DNA of 36,066 nt from Synergistaceae bacterium (GTDB taxonomy: Bacteria > Synergistota > Synergistia > Synergistales > Aminobacteriaceae): positions 1-36,066 of the forward strand of contig JAFSXS010000086.1 in NCBI GenBank assembly GCA_017443945.1, written 5' to 3'. A program made the position numbers and the translations under genes. Below are positions 22,564 to 31,781 of the stretch, piece by piece (the stretch's first letter is position 1; the number at the start of each line of letters is the position of its first letter). The notes beneath the pieces are model-generated. The model saw only the letters and a list, made by a program, of their open reading frames with translations. It did not search any database and was not told the origin of the DNA.

Positions 22564-23997
22564 ATGAACGGAATAATGATTCAGGGAACATCAAGCGACT
22601 CGGGAAAAAGTTTTATAGTTACAGGTCTTTGCAGGCTGTTATCTGACATGAATATAAAAATTTGCCCGTTCAAGTCGCAAAATATGTCAAATAACGCGTA
22701 TGTAACTCACGATAATTGCGAGATAAGCACTGCTCAAGCTCTACAGGCTCAGGCAGCAAGATTAACTCCGCAAGTTTTCATGAATCCGATTCTATTAAAG
22801 CCGCGTCATGACAAATCTTCAGAAATAATCTTAAACGGTCAGGCATTTCATAAACCGGCAGAACGAAATTATTATAAAATTTTTGCGCAGACTCACGGCA
22901 TTAACGCAATACGCAAAGCACTGCAATATATTCAAGCAAATTTTGACGCAATCATAATCGAGGGTGCTGGCAGTCCGGCAGAAATTAATTTAAACGCTCA
23001 TGAAATAGTAAATATGAGAATCGCACGTGAAGCAGACGTTCCCGTAATTCTCGTAACTGATGTAGACAAGGGCGGCTCTCTTGCATCAATAGTCGGGACT
23101 CTTGAGCTTTTGCAGCGCGATAGAGAACGCGTCAAGGGCATAATCTTTAACAAATTTCGGGGCGACATAAATTTATTCACTGACGCTGCAGCATGGACGC
23201 AAAATTATACAGGCATAAAAGTTTTAGGCGTTCTCCCATTCTTGAATAACATTAATTTATCGGGCGAGGACTCATTGACGCTAAAAAATTTTTACAGCAG
23301 CAATAATAATATCTCAATCGGAATTATAAATTTTCCAGGCATAGCAAATTTCACGGACTTTGACGCATTCAAATATGACGGAGTTAATTTAATTTACGTG
23401 AATAATTATCATGAACTTGCGAATCTTGACGCGCTCATTTTGCCCGGCACGAAAAATACTTTTGCTGCTCTCGAATGGCTGAAAGACTCGAATCTTGACT
23501 CGGCAATAAAAATTTTTCACGGCTCTATATTTGGAATCTGCGGAGGGCTGCAAATTTTGGGACTGCTTGAGATTCTGCCGGTTACTACAAGTTTTGACTC
23601 TCACGAAAAAATTACGCGCCAAATTTCCGGGACTCTAGCAAATAACAAAAATTTACACGTTTCAGGCTATGAAATTCATTACGGACGAACAATTTATAAT
23701 TATGATGAAGATTTCAGCCCGCTATTTATCACGGATTATGACGAGGGAATAACGAACAAAAATTTTACTCTTGCGGGGACATACATTCACGGAATATTTG
23801 ACAACGACAATTTTCGAGCTTTGTGGCTGAATAATATCAGACTCGCAAAAAATTACGAAGCACGCCCGGAAGTTGATACGCGCTCCGTAAAAGATGAGTC
23901 ATTTAATGCAATCGCGAAATTATTAGCTCAGAATCTCGACATTAAATTTATTCTTTCACTAGTTCGCCATGAAGACACCACGCCTCAGCACGAGTAA
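22564..23997 (+). CDS. cobQ: Cobyric acid synthase CobQ
   Basis: A 477-residue ATP-dependent amidase that amidates adenosylcobyrinic acid diamide in cobamide synthesis. The N-terminal dethiobiotin-synthetase-like domain has IMIQGTSSDSGKS (4-16) and the family signatures CPFKSQNMSNNAY and EGAGSPAEINL. The C-terminal glutamine amidotransferase domain has nucleophile Cys326 in FGICGGLQ and His409 in YIHGIFDN. Length is normal. No ribosome binding site is visible before the ATG. The last about 16 codons overlap the end of miaB on the opposite strand. Only cobD-like and cobQ are nearby; other cobamide genes lie elsewhere, if present. Confidence 0.95.
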   Translation: MNGIMIQGTSSDSGKSFIVTGLCRLLSDMNIKICPFKSQNMSNNAYVTHDNCEISTAQALQAQAARLTPQVFMNPILLKPRHDKSSEIILNGQAFHKPAERNYYKIFAQTHGINAIRKALQYIQANFDAIIIEGAGSPAEINLNAHEIVNMRIAREADVPVILVTDVDKGGSLASIVGTLELLQRDRERVKGIIFNKFRGDINLFTDAAAWTQNYTGIKVLGVLPFLNNINLSGEDSLTLKNFYSSNNNISIGIINFPGIANFTDFDAFKYDGVNLIYVNNYHELANLDALILPGTKNTFAALEWLKDSNLDSAIKIFHGSIFGICGGLQILGLLEILPVTTSFDSHEKITRQISGTLANNKNLHVSGYEIHYGRTIYNYDEDFSPLFITDYDEGITNKNFTLAGTYIHGIFDNDNFRALWLNNIRLAKNYEARPEVDTRSVKDESFNAIAKLLAQNLDIKFILSLVRHEDTTPQHE

Positions 23998-25276
23998 TTT
24001 TTACTTTCACGAACTCCCCTAAAAGTTTTTTGCTGCCCTCGAATAATACAACTTTATCGATTGGAGTCCTGCCCTGCAATAAATTCTCGCCTTTGGGTGC
24101 TGGTGCATCAACAAGAACATCAAAAATTTCACCGGTTAATTTCTCGTTTATAGCAAGTGTTATAGAGTCTTGCAGCGCGTTTAATTTATTGAGTCGTTCG
24201 AGTCTAAGCTCAACGGGTAAAGCTCCTTCCATTTTTGCCGCCGGTGTGCCGTCCCTTTCTGAATATGCTGCACTGTGAACGAGATCAAATTTTATTTCGC
24301 GAAGGGCATTTAATGAGTCCTCAAAATCTTGCTCTGACTCGCCAGGAAAGCCCACTATTAAATCAGTAGTGAGTCCCAGCCCCGGCACTTTTTCGCGCGT
24401 TAAATTAACTTTTTCGAGATATTCAGCGTAATTATATTTGCGGTTCATGAGCTTTAAAATTTTGTCGCTTCCTGACTGTATCGGCAAATTTAAAGACGGG
24501 CACACAGTTTTTTCACTCGCCATAACGTCAATAATATCGTTTGTAAAATCCTGCGGCAATGAAGTAACAAATCTTACCCGCTCAATACCTGACATTCTCG
24601 CAACTTTTTGCAGGAGCCACGCAAAATTTAAATTTATGTCTTTGCCGTAACTGTTCACGTTTTGGCCAAGTAAAGTAATTTCTTTCACGCCGTCATTGAT
24701 TAACATTTCGATTTCGCTGAAAATTTCTTCAGGTTTTCGCGACACAAACCGCCCGCGCACATAAGGCACTATACAATATGTACAAAAATTGTCGCAACCA
24801 TGAGCAATAGTTACATATGCTTTGTATTTATTTTCGCGCTTTATCGTGATGTTGTCAGAGTCAAAATTTAGGCTGTGAAATTCGCGCGGATCAGTGTCGA
24901 GCAAATTTATCCGCGATTTAGGGTGCTTTACTACTTGTTCTATAGCGTCAGGCAATAAACCTATATGACGAGGACCGGCAACAAGTTTTACATATGGGAA
25001 TCGATTCAAAGCACGTTCGCCGAGTCTTTGTGCGATACAGCCGGTTAACGCGACTAAAGGCCGTTGATTTTTTTTCCATGAAGGTTCATAGAGTCCCATT
25101 TCGCTCCAAACTTTTTGTTCTGCCTTTGCCCTGACACTGCAACCGGTTATCATGATTAAATCTGCGTCTGACTCGCCGGTTTCCTCCCATCCCCGCGAAC
25201 ATAAAACAGTTCTGACTCTGTCCGCGTCATAGACATTCATTTGACAGCCGTAAACTTTCACGCAAAAACGAGGCAA
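23948..25276 (-). CDS. miaB: tRNA-2-methylthio-N6-dimethylallyladenosine synthase MiaB
   Basis: A 442-residue radical-SAM methylthiotransferase acting on A37 of tRNAs. The N-terminal cluster ligands are Cys11, Cys46 and Cys80. The radical-SAM CxxxCxxC is Cys161, Cys165 and Cys168 (GCDNFCTYCIVPYVRGR), and a TRAM-like domain occupies about 375-440. The start is TTG placed directly after the purB stop codon (TAG-TTG), with GGGAGG inside the purB end. The 3' end overlaps cobQ by 50 bp on the opposite strand. Confidence 0.95.
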   Translation of the reverse strand: MPRFCVKVYGCQMNVYDADRVRTVLCSRGWEETGESDADLIMITGCSVRAKAEQKVWSEMGLYEPSWKKNQRPLVALTGCIAQRLGERALNRFPYVKLVAGPRHIGLLPDAIEQVVKHPKSRINLLDTDPREFHSLNFDSDNITIKRENKYKAYVTIAHGCDNFCTYCIVPYVRGRFVSRKPEEIFSEIEMLINDGVKEITLLGQNVNSYGKDINLNFAWLLQKVARMSGIERVRFVTSLPQDFTNDIIDVMASEKTVCPSLNLPIQSGSDKILKLMNRKYNYAEYLEKVNLTREKVPGLGLTTDLIVGFPGESEQDFEDSLNALREIKFDLVHSAAYSERDGTPAAKMEGALPVELRLERLNKLNALQDSITLAINEKLTGEIFDVLVDAPAPKGENLLQGRTPIDKVVLFEGSKKLLGEFVKVKITRAEAWCLHGELVKE

Positions 25277-26566
25277 CTAATTAAACCTCCCGAAAATTTC
25301 ATCAACGTAACGCAAATAAAATTCATTCTCGAACAAAGATTTTAATTTCTCATGGTCAACATCTTTTAATCTCTCGTCAGCTAACAATAAATCGAGGAAA
25401 GCTCCCCCGCCCGCAGCTGTCTTCATTGCGTTTTCCTGAACGATCGCGTATGAGTCCTCGCGTGATAATTTAAGTTCATCTAACAAATATGTTAAGACCC
25501 TTTGACTATATACGAGTCCGTGAGTCTGACTCAAATTTTCCCTGACTCTTTCTTCATCGACTACAAGACCGCGCAAAATTTTTGTCATGCTCCTAACCAT
25601 GAACGCAGCAATATTAAAAGCGTCCGGCCAAATTACGCGCTCAGTTGATGAATGGCTGATGTCTCTTTCGTGCCACAACGCAATATTTTCCATTCCTGTT
25701 AAAGCATACCCGCGCAAAAGTCTTGACATTCCGCAAATTCTTTCGCATTTAATCGGGTTACGTTTGTGAGGCATTGCGCTAGACCCTTTTTGACCGACTC
25801 CGAAAGGTTCGAAGGCTTCCCTTACTTCTGTGCGCTGTAAATTTCGAATCTCTAAGGCCATTCGTTCGAGAGTGCTTCCCATTACTGCAAGAGCATTCAA
25901 GACTCCTGCGTGCCTGTCCCGCTGTAGAATCTGATTAGAAATTTTTGCAGGTTCGAGTCCAAGCAGCTCACAGACTCTAGCTTCTAATTCGGGTGAACAC
26001 ATTGCATAAGTTCCGACAGCTCCGGAAATTTTACCTGCTGATACGTCCTTACGTGAATATTCGAGTCTTCCAATGTCGCGCAAAAGTTCTGAATGCCAGT
26101 TCAAAAATTTTAGTCCTAATGACATAGGCTCGGCGTGAATCCCATGAGTGCGGCCAATGCAGGGAAGATATTTATATTTTTTCGCGAGGTCAAATACAAC
26201 GGAGTCAAGTTCAGCAAGTGAGGCGAGAATTATATTTATTGAGTCGCGTAACATTATTGAGCTTGCTGTGTCAAGAATATCGCTGCTTGTCATTCCTAAA
26301 TGCAAATAACGCCCATTTTCGCCGATATTTTCTGCAACTGCGCTGACAAACGCTACAACATCATGCTGCGTCTTCTTCTCGATTTCCTGAACTCTTTCAA
26401 CTGTAAAGCGTGCATTTGCAATTATGTCATCGAGAGCGTTTTTAGGGATTCTTCCCATTTCTGCCCATGCCTTACAAACTGCGATTTCTACATCAAGCAT
26501 AACTTTAAGGCGGTTATATTCGTTCCATAGAGCTGTAATATCTTTCTCTGAATATCGTTCAATCAT
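25277..26566 (-). CDS. purB: Adenylosuccinate lyase PurB
   Basis: A 429-residue enzyme of the fumarase/aspartase superfamily, for two steps of purine synthesis (release of fumarate from SAICAR and from adenylosuccinate). Family signatures are KTQHDVVAF (65-73), TSSD (93-96), GRTHG (138-142) and the lyase signature GSSAMPHKRNP (261-271). Length is normal. AAGGAG lies at 26580-26585, leaving a 13-base spacer to the ATG. It is followed without gap by miaB, so the two form an operon. Confidence 0.96.
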   Translation of the reverse strand: MIERYSEKDITALWNEYNRLKVMLDVEIAVCKAWAEMGRIPKNALDDIIANARFTVERVQEIEKKTQHDVVAFVSAVAENIGENGRYLHLGMTSSDILDTASSIMLRDSINIILASLAELDSVVFDLAKKYKYLPCIGRTHGIHAEPMSLGLKFLNWHSELLRDIGRLEYSRKDVSAGKISGAVGTYAMCSPELEARVCELLGLEPAKISNQILQRDRHAGVLNALAVMGSTLERMALEIRNLQRTEVREAFEPFGVGQKGSSAMPHKRNPIKCERICGMSRLLRGYALTGMENIALWHERDISHSSTERVIWPDAFNIAAFMVRSMTKILRGLVVDEERVRENLSQTHGLVYSQRVLTYLLDELKLSREDSYAIVQENAMKTAAGGGAFLDLLLADERLKDVDHEKLKSLFENEFYLRYVDEIFGRFN

Positions 26567-26612
26567 GAATAAAAAATTTCTCCTTTGTTCACGTTTAAAT
26601 TATTTTGCTGAA

Positions 26613-26621
26613 ATTGTATCA
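26613..26621 (-). promoter_or_regulatory. Candidate extended -10 of purB-miaB
   Basis: Read on the - strand this is TGATACAAT, an extended -10. Transcription from about 26606 would leave a leader of about 40 bases containing the AAGGAG ribosome binding site. No clear -35. Confidence 0.4.
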
Positions 26622-26899
26622 CGTCATTAAATTATTATCGTGTGTGAAAATATTTTATGATTCATCATGCAATTAAAAAATTATCGCGATAAAAAATTTT
26701 TTAGCTTTGTGAGTCTTTATTATTTCATGAACGAGTCAACATTTTTGTATTAGCAAAAGTATTAGTAAAATATTTCTTGGCCGTTATAAAATTTTATGGG
26801 GAAAAATTTATAGATTTGAATTATATCATGAAGTTATAGTAATCGCACATAATTCCAGCTCAATGCAATTAATTTATCGCGCGAATATCGTTCGTTCCG

Positions 26900-26914
26900 C
26901 CCACCCACCCACCC
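26900..26914 (-). repeat. Four-run G-quadruplex-type motif with one-base loops
   Basis: CCCACCCACCCACCC on +, i.e. GGGTGGGTGGGTGGG on the - strand, the pattern known to form very stable parallel quadruplexes. It lies in a segment bounded by direct repeats GCGCGAATA, 41 bases apart. Confidence 0.8.
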
Positions 26915-27032
26915 GGATTGAAGGGGTAGCGCGAATAGGCAAAAATTTTTGAGAGTCTTAAAGTGTAATCGTGAACTTTTGCGCGTTTATAGTGTAAAAT
27001 ATGCTCAATTTCATAAAGAGGAGCGATTAATT

Positions 27033-29204
27033 TTGCAGAGGTCAATACGTTTAATTCTGTCAGCTTTACTGTTGACGTTAATATTTTCATCGAGTATATA
27101 CGCTTCAACAGCCGGCAACACAGGATTAACGGGACTCTGGGAATATCCGACGGCAGAAATTCCTGACGACGGCGGCGGAAGATTCGGTTACACTAAAGCA
27201 TCACCTTACGAATATTTTTTCCTCGACATGTCGTGGCTTCCGTGGCTTGAAATAAATGCGAGATTAACAACTTTTGACACAATTAGAATAAGCGATAACG
27301 GCGGAATTGGCTGGAGCGGAGAATTTAGAGGACGTAAATACATGGACAAAGCAATAGATTTAAAAGCTGTCTTATGGCACAACAGATTATCAAGTAAAAA
27401 TTGGTATCTGCCTTCTATCGCTGTCGGAGTCTTTGATGTAATGGGCACTGAATTATTTAAATCTTATTACGGAGTCGCCACTTGGAGATGGGACAAAACC
27501 GCATTGACTCTCGGTTACGGTTCAGACAGATTAAACGGCTTCTTCGCGGGAATTGAGTACGATTTTACAAACTGGCTCACGTTAAAGGCCGAGTACAGCC
27601 CGTTAGATTACACCGGAGATAAAGCAGGAAATTATCACGTCATGCGCGAACTTCCGAAGAAAAAATTTAATATAGGTCTCGTCGCAAAAACTAACTGGGG
27701 ACTCGAAGGTTCTATAAGCTGGCAAAGGGGCAACGAATTTGTATTTACTCTTTCACAAAGAATAAATCTCGCAGGCGGTTCATTCATAGGCCCCTACAAA
27801 AAAAGTTATTCAGCACCCGGAGACCCGCGCCCTGTAAACTGGGATGACATAAAATCAGATGAATTAATTTCGCGCATAAAAACGGGTCTTGAAAAATTTG
27901 CACGAGTCCGCGACGTTGATATAACTTTGCAAGACATTGAACACGGCCATAAATTAACACTAGCTTACGAAAATTACGGTTACGCCTCACACGCTGAAGC
28001 AATGACAAGAGTCTTGGTCGTCCTCTCTGCCGTGATGCCCGAAACTGAAGAAGTGTTATTAATCGCAAAAAATGCCGGTGTCCCGATCGTGCAAGCTGAT
28101 TTTCCCGGAACTATTTTATTTGACATACGTGCAAGATCTTTACGCGGTGAAGAATCTTTAAAGACTGCTATTTTTGCGTGGGCAGAAGGTAAACGCGATA
28201 AACCGGACTCAAACGTATTAGGCTCTAAAGCACGCCACGAAATAAAAGCTATGGTTACGTACGATCCGCGAATAGATCAGACTTTGGGAAAATCATATAT
28301 GGATCGCTGGAACATTGATTTAATTTACAAGGGCAGATACTCCAACGGCTGGCAGTCGATAATTGATGTAAAATTTCCTATAATTAATAATATCGAGACG
28401 CATGACAGAACGGGACTCTGGTGGGAAAAAGATTTAAACGATAAAATCAGGATTCAGCAGGCCGGTTTTACTTACGCACATAATATTTTGGGTTCAAATA
28501 AAATTTGGCTGTTCGGTGAGGGCGGTTATCTCAATGAAGAATGGTTCGGCGCAAATTTATGGGCGAGAATTTACGGCAAAGACGGCGGCTGGTGGATAGG
28601 AGCAAGAGCAGCTTATTTGCACGATAGAGACCCTTACTCATTTGCAGGACTCACAGAAGGGCGTTATATTTATCGTGATAACAGAGGCACTACTTTTGAT
28701 TCTAAGAGCGGCGATGAATGGCGTTTAAGAACGTGGCTTCAAGCAAATTATCACGTTAAGGGACTCGATCTTGATTTGCGGGCTGACTGGGGAAAATTTG
28801 TTGACGGCGATAAAGGCTGGAAATTTTCAGTTACACGTCATTGGGATGATACAGCGATTGGCTTCTGGTACATGGATACGGATGTTCACGCACCGGATAA
28901 AAGTTTCACGAAAGCCGGCGTTCATTTAGAGATTCCTGCTGATAAATGGTTTGGCACGTGGTTCGGTAATTCAAGCGCTCACACATGGGAGCAGGACACA
29001 TTATTAATTTCGACGTGGAGATCTCAATCAGGACGTGAGGGCGGCGTTATAAGGTCTCCTGAAAGATTTATGGATCAATTGAGGCCGGCTGCGTTAAAAT
29101 TAAATGTTCAGAAATTATTGCAGGATTATTGCTCCTACGATGAAGCGGAAATCAAGAGAGATTCTCAAGAAATTAGAGGTCTTCTCGATTACATAATAAA
29201 ATAA
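27033..29204 (+). CDS. YjbH-like outer-membrane exopolysaccharide export protein
   Basis: A 723-residue exported protein. I choose the TTG at 27033, nine bases after AGAGGAG (27017-27023), because it leaves a normal signal peptide (QRSIRLILSALLLTLIFSSSIYA); the frame is open further upstream but without signal or ribosome binding site. The mature protein begins GNTGLTGLWEYPTAEIPDDG, typical of the YjbH/DUF940 family, and has many short aromatic amphipathic strands (for example WRWDKTALTLGYG, WWIGARAAYLHDRD), consistent with a beta-barrel. YjbH proteins accompany Wza/GfcE-like exporters, exactly as here, 24 bp before the SLBB gene. No polysaccharide synthesis genes are in the window. Confidence 0.85.
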   Translation: MQRSIRLILSALLLTLIFSSSIYASTAGNTGLTGLWEYPTAEIPDDGGGRFGYTKASPYEYFFLDMSWLPWLEINARLTTFDTIRISDNGGIGWSGEFRGRKYMDKAIDLKAVLWHNRLSSKNWYLPSIAVGVFDVMGTELFKSYYGVATWRWDKTALTLGYGSDRLNGFFAGIEYDFTNWLTLKAEYSPLDYTGDKAGNYHVMRELPKKKFNIGLVAKTNWGLEGSISWQRGNEFVFTLSQRINLAGGSFIGPYKKSYSAPGDPRPVNWDDIKSDELISRIKTGLEKFARVRDVDITLQDIEHGHKLTLAYENYGYASHAEAMTRVLVVLSAVMPETEEVLLIAKNAGVPIVQADFPGTILFDIRARSLRGEESLKTAIFAWAEGKRDKPDSNVLGSKARHEIKAMVTYDPRIDQTLGKSYMDRWNIDLIYKGRYSNGWQSIIDVKFPIINNIETHDRTGLWWEKDLNDKIRIQQAGFTYAHNILGSNKIWLFGEGGYLNEEWFGANLWARIYGKDGGWWIGARAAYLHDRDPYSFAGLTEGRYIYRDNRGTTFDSKSGDEWRLRTWLQANYHVKGLDLDLRADWGKFVDGDKGWKFSVTRHWDDTAIGFWYMDTDVHAPDKSFTKAGVHLEIPADKWFGTWFGNSSAHTWEQDTLLISTWRSQSGREGGVIRSPERFMDQLRPAALKLNVQKLLQDYCSYDEAEIKRDSQEIRGLLDYIIK

Positions 29205-29228
29205 ATAAATTTTTGGGGTGGTCAGAAA

Positions 29229-31454
29229 TTGAAGAATTTTGCTCGTAAAAAATTTTGGTTATTGACAGGTTTATTATTATTCGCGTTGTGTAATGGCTCG
29301 TTTGCTGCTGATGTAATAGGCTCGTTAGCGGCTCTTGATGCAGTTACTAATCCGTCGGGGTCGAGTTCTACAAGTAATACAGCTCCTGCGACTCCTGCTG
29401 CGCCTTCATCAGGACTTAGCACAACGACTACAGGCGGCAATGTACAAAATATTGACTTGACTCAGGGAAATAACGCAAATGTAACTCCGAACGCTCAGAC
29501 GACATTAAATGCGCAGGAAATTGATAATTATTTCAACGACATTTTAAATTCTAAGACTTCAGGAAGTTCTATGTATAGTTTAATGCAGGGTCTTCCGCGC
29601 TATGGAATGTCATTTTTCAGCAATACAAATTATTCGCCGTCAGCTTCAGCTCCCATTACTCAAGGCTATAGAATCAACGTAGGCGACGAAATAACGCTAA
29701 CTTTATGGGGCATTCCCGAAGAAGGCATCTACAAAGTTAATATTAATCGTGATGGAATGGCCTCGATTCCTCATATCGGCGTGATTCGCCTGGCAGGTTA
29801 CACAATTCCGGAAGCAGAAAGAGTTTTACAATCGCGCTTAAATCAATATTACACCGGTTATCAAATGAATTTATCAATGGGGGCATTAAGCTCTATCACA
29901 GTTTATGTAACAGGAAATGCAAGCAGGCCGGGAGCTTACACTGTTTCGTCATTCTCGACTCTGATTAATGCGTTATTAGCGTCGGGCGGGCCATCTCCAA
30001 AAGGTTCTATGCGAAAAATTGAACTCAAGCGAAACGGGCGCACAGTTGCAATATTAGATATGTACGCTATGTTATTGCAGGGAGACCAGACTCAAGACGC
30101 GAGATTATATGCCGGCGACGTTATTTATATTCCACCTGTAGGGCCGTTAGTCGGACTCGCTGGAGAAATTCAGACTCCCGGCGTTTACGAGCTTAACGGA
30201 GCAACGAGACTCAAAGATTTATTATTTATCGCAGGAGGACTTAACGCGCAGACCTTCAGAGGCAGAATCCAATATTACAGAATCTTCAATCACGCATACG
30301 CAAGCGCACTCGAAGGGACTCTTGCAGAACTTGAGAACACAGAACTTCAAGACGGCGATATTATAAGGCTTTATCCGGTTTATAATTTCACGGCAAATGC
30401 AACTATATCAGGCCCGTTAATGAGACCCGGCCAATATGTAATCATTCCCGGACGTACAAAAGTTTCTGATATAGTCGAACGTGCCGGCGGACTTAGTCCA
30501 ACTGCAGCAGAATATGCAGAAGTTACGCGCGTTACTCCGAGTCTTGACGGCCCTGTTAATCAGCGTTTTACAATAAATATTCAGCAGGCTTTATTAGGCG
30601 ACCCGACAAATAATATTACTCTTCAGAATAACGACCACGTAACAATTTTAGTTATTCCAAACTGGAAGCAGCAAATTCACGTTACTATTGCAGGCGAAGT
30701 AGCAAGACCCGGCACTTATGCAATGTTTACGGGCGAAAGAATTTCAGATTTAATCAATCGTGCAGGGGGATTCACGTCAAAAGCGTTTTTACGGGGAGCA
30801 ATTTTCACGCGCAAAAGTGTTGCAGAAGAACAGAGAGAAGCACTTAACCTCATGGCCGACCAAATGGAACGCGATTTATTGCAGAGTGTACAGAACTCAG
30901 CCACCGGAAGCACGAACGCAACTGCAATGACCGCAGAATTTCAACACAGGCGGGAATTAATAAATAGACTAAGGAATGTTGACATAATAGGACGAGTCAT
31001 AACAAGAGTCGACACACCCAGAAATATAATAAATACTGCATGGGACTATGAATTACAGGACGGCGACTCGCTTAATATTCCAAATGTGCCGCTTACTGTC
31101 AACGTTATGGGAGCTGTATATTCGGCTTCATCGCAGGTTTTCCGGCCTGATATGGGCATAAACGCTTATGTAAATGCTGCCGGAGGTGCCGTCAAGACCG
31201 CTCATAAACGAATGATATATTTGCTCAAGAGTGATGGTTCTACGATAAAATTAACGCGCAACACGTCATTATTCAGTTCAAAGCAATGGACAGCTCCGCA
31301 GGGATTCTCGGCAAAAGTTGAACCAGGCGACACAATAGTAGTTCCATTAAAGTACATCGACAGGACTTCTATAGAGAGCGTGAAAGATACGATTGACATA
31401 ATTTATAAAGTTGCAGTTGCGACGGGCGTAATAATCAACGCTACTAAGGACTAA
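29229..31454 (+). CDS. Polysaccharide export protein with multiple SLBB domains (Wza/GfcE-like)
   Basis: A 741-residue exported protein, TTG start preceded by GGGGTGGT with a six-base spacer, signal peptide 1-26. After a Ser/Thr/Asn-rich stretch comes a polysaccharide-export domain (YRINVGDEITLTLWG, about 148-162). About five SLBB-type repeats follow, marked by ITVYVTGNASRPGAYTV, VGLAGEIQTPGVYEL, ATISGPLMRPGQYVI, VTIAGEVARPGTYAM and a later NVMGAVY. Proteins of this layout form the outer-membrane or periplasmic conduit for exopolysaccharide. At about twice the length of Wza it is of the long multi-SLBB class. It sits between the YjbH-like and DUF4177 genes in one operon. Confidence 0.9.
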   Translation: MKNFARKKFWLLTGLLLFALCNGSFAADVIGSLAALDAVTNPSGSSSTSNTAPATPAAPSSGLSTTTTGGNVQNIDLTQGNNANVTPNAQTTLNAQEIDNYFNDILNSKTSGSSMYSLMQGLPRYGMSFFSNTNYSPSASAPITQGYRINVGDEITLTLWGIPEEGIYKVNINRDGMASIPHIGVIRLAGYTIPEAERVLQSRLNQYYTGYQMNLSMGALSSITVYVTGNASRPGAYTVSSFSTLINALLASGGPSPKGSMRKIELKRNGRTVAILDMYAMLLQGDQTQDARLYAGDVIYIPPVGPLVGLAGEIQTPGVYELNGATRLKDLLFIAGGLNAQTFRGRIQYYRIFNHAYASALEGTLAELENTELQDGDIIRLYPVYNFTANATISGPLMRPGQYVIIPGRTKVSDIVERAGGLSPTAAEYAEVTRVTPSLDGPVNQRFTINIQQALLGDPTNNITLQNNDHVTILVIPNWKQQIHVTIAGEVARPGTYAMFTGERISDLINRAGGFTSKAFLRGAIFTRKSVAEEQREALNLMADQMERDLLQSVQNSATGSTNATAMTAEFQHRRELINRLRNVDIIGRVITRVDTPRNIINTAWDYELQDGDSLNIPNVPLTVNVMGAVYSASSQVFRPDMGINAYVNAAGGAVKTAHKRMIYLLKSDGSTIKLTRNTSLFSSKQWTAPQGFSAKVEPGDTIVVPLKYIDRTSIESVKDTIDIIYKVAVATGVIINATKD

Positions 31455-31469
31455 GCGGGGCGTTATATC

Positions 31470-31736
31470 ATGAGAAAAATTTTCGTTGCAGCATTAATGA
31501 CTCTCTGCTTTGCTTTTCCGGCAATGTCGGCGGCAAAATATGAATATAAAGTCGTCCCGCTCGGTTCTCTAACGTCATTGCAAAAAAGTAAGGAAGCAGC
31601 CTCAAAAACTGCACAGGTCGAGCAAATATTAAATAAATACGGCAAAGACGGCTGGGAATTATCAGAAATTTTTGCGGTGAGAACAACTTTTGATCCGAAT
31701 GTATTTTTTGTGATCATGAAACGTGAAATAAATTAA
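31470..31736 (+). CDS. Exported DUF4177-like small protein
   Basis: An 88-residue protein with a signal peptide (1-20, AMSA). The remainder matches the DUF4177 pattern: YEYKVVPLG at the start, ILNKYGKDGWELSEI in the middle and FFVIMKRE at the end. DUF4177 proteins are usually small and of unknown function; an exported version next to polysaccharide export genes suggests an envelope role. Only a weak GGGG precedes the ATG, 15 bp after the SLBB stop. Confidence 0.75.
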   Translation: MRKIFVAALMTLCFAFPAMSAAKYEYKVVPLGSLTSLQKSKEAASKTAQVEQILNKYGKDGWELSEIFAVRTTFDPNVFFVIMKREIN

Positions 31737-31740
31737 TGGC

Positions 31741-31768
31741 TTGAAATTTTCGAGAAATCATGTAAAAT
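31741..31768 (+). promoter_or_regulatory. Promoter of tRNA-Pro
   Basis: TTGAAA (31741-31746), 16-base spacer, TAAAAT (31763-31768). The -10 ends 13 bases before the mature tRNA 5' end at 31782. Confidence 0.65.
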
Positions 31769-31781
31769 ATTGCTCGTTTTT

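Larger units (their letters stand above)
26567..27032. other. Divergent AT-rich spacer between purB and the YjbH-like gene
   Basis: 466 bases without a supported gene. It holds a purB promoter candidate (26613-26621), a perfect 12-base palindrome TTATCGCGATAA at 26681-26692, the block ATTCCAGCTCAATGCA (26852-26867) that recurs at 20146-20161, a four-run C-motif (26900-26914) flanked by 9-base direct repeats GCGCGAATA (26879-26887 and 26929-26937), the block AGGCAAAAATTTTT (26937-26950) that recurs at 20186-20199, and a TAAAAT box at 26995-27000. Confidence 0.75.

Noticed and set aside
26949-27032. Upstream extension of the YjbH-like frame
   Set aside because: It would bury the signal peptide and includes the ribosome binding site and probable promoter; TTG at 27033 fits better.
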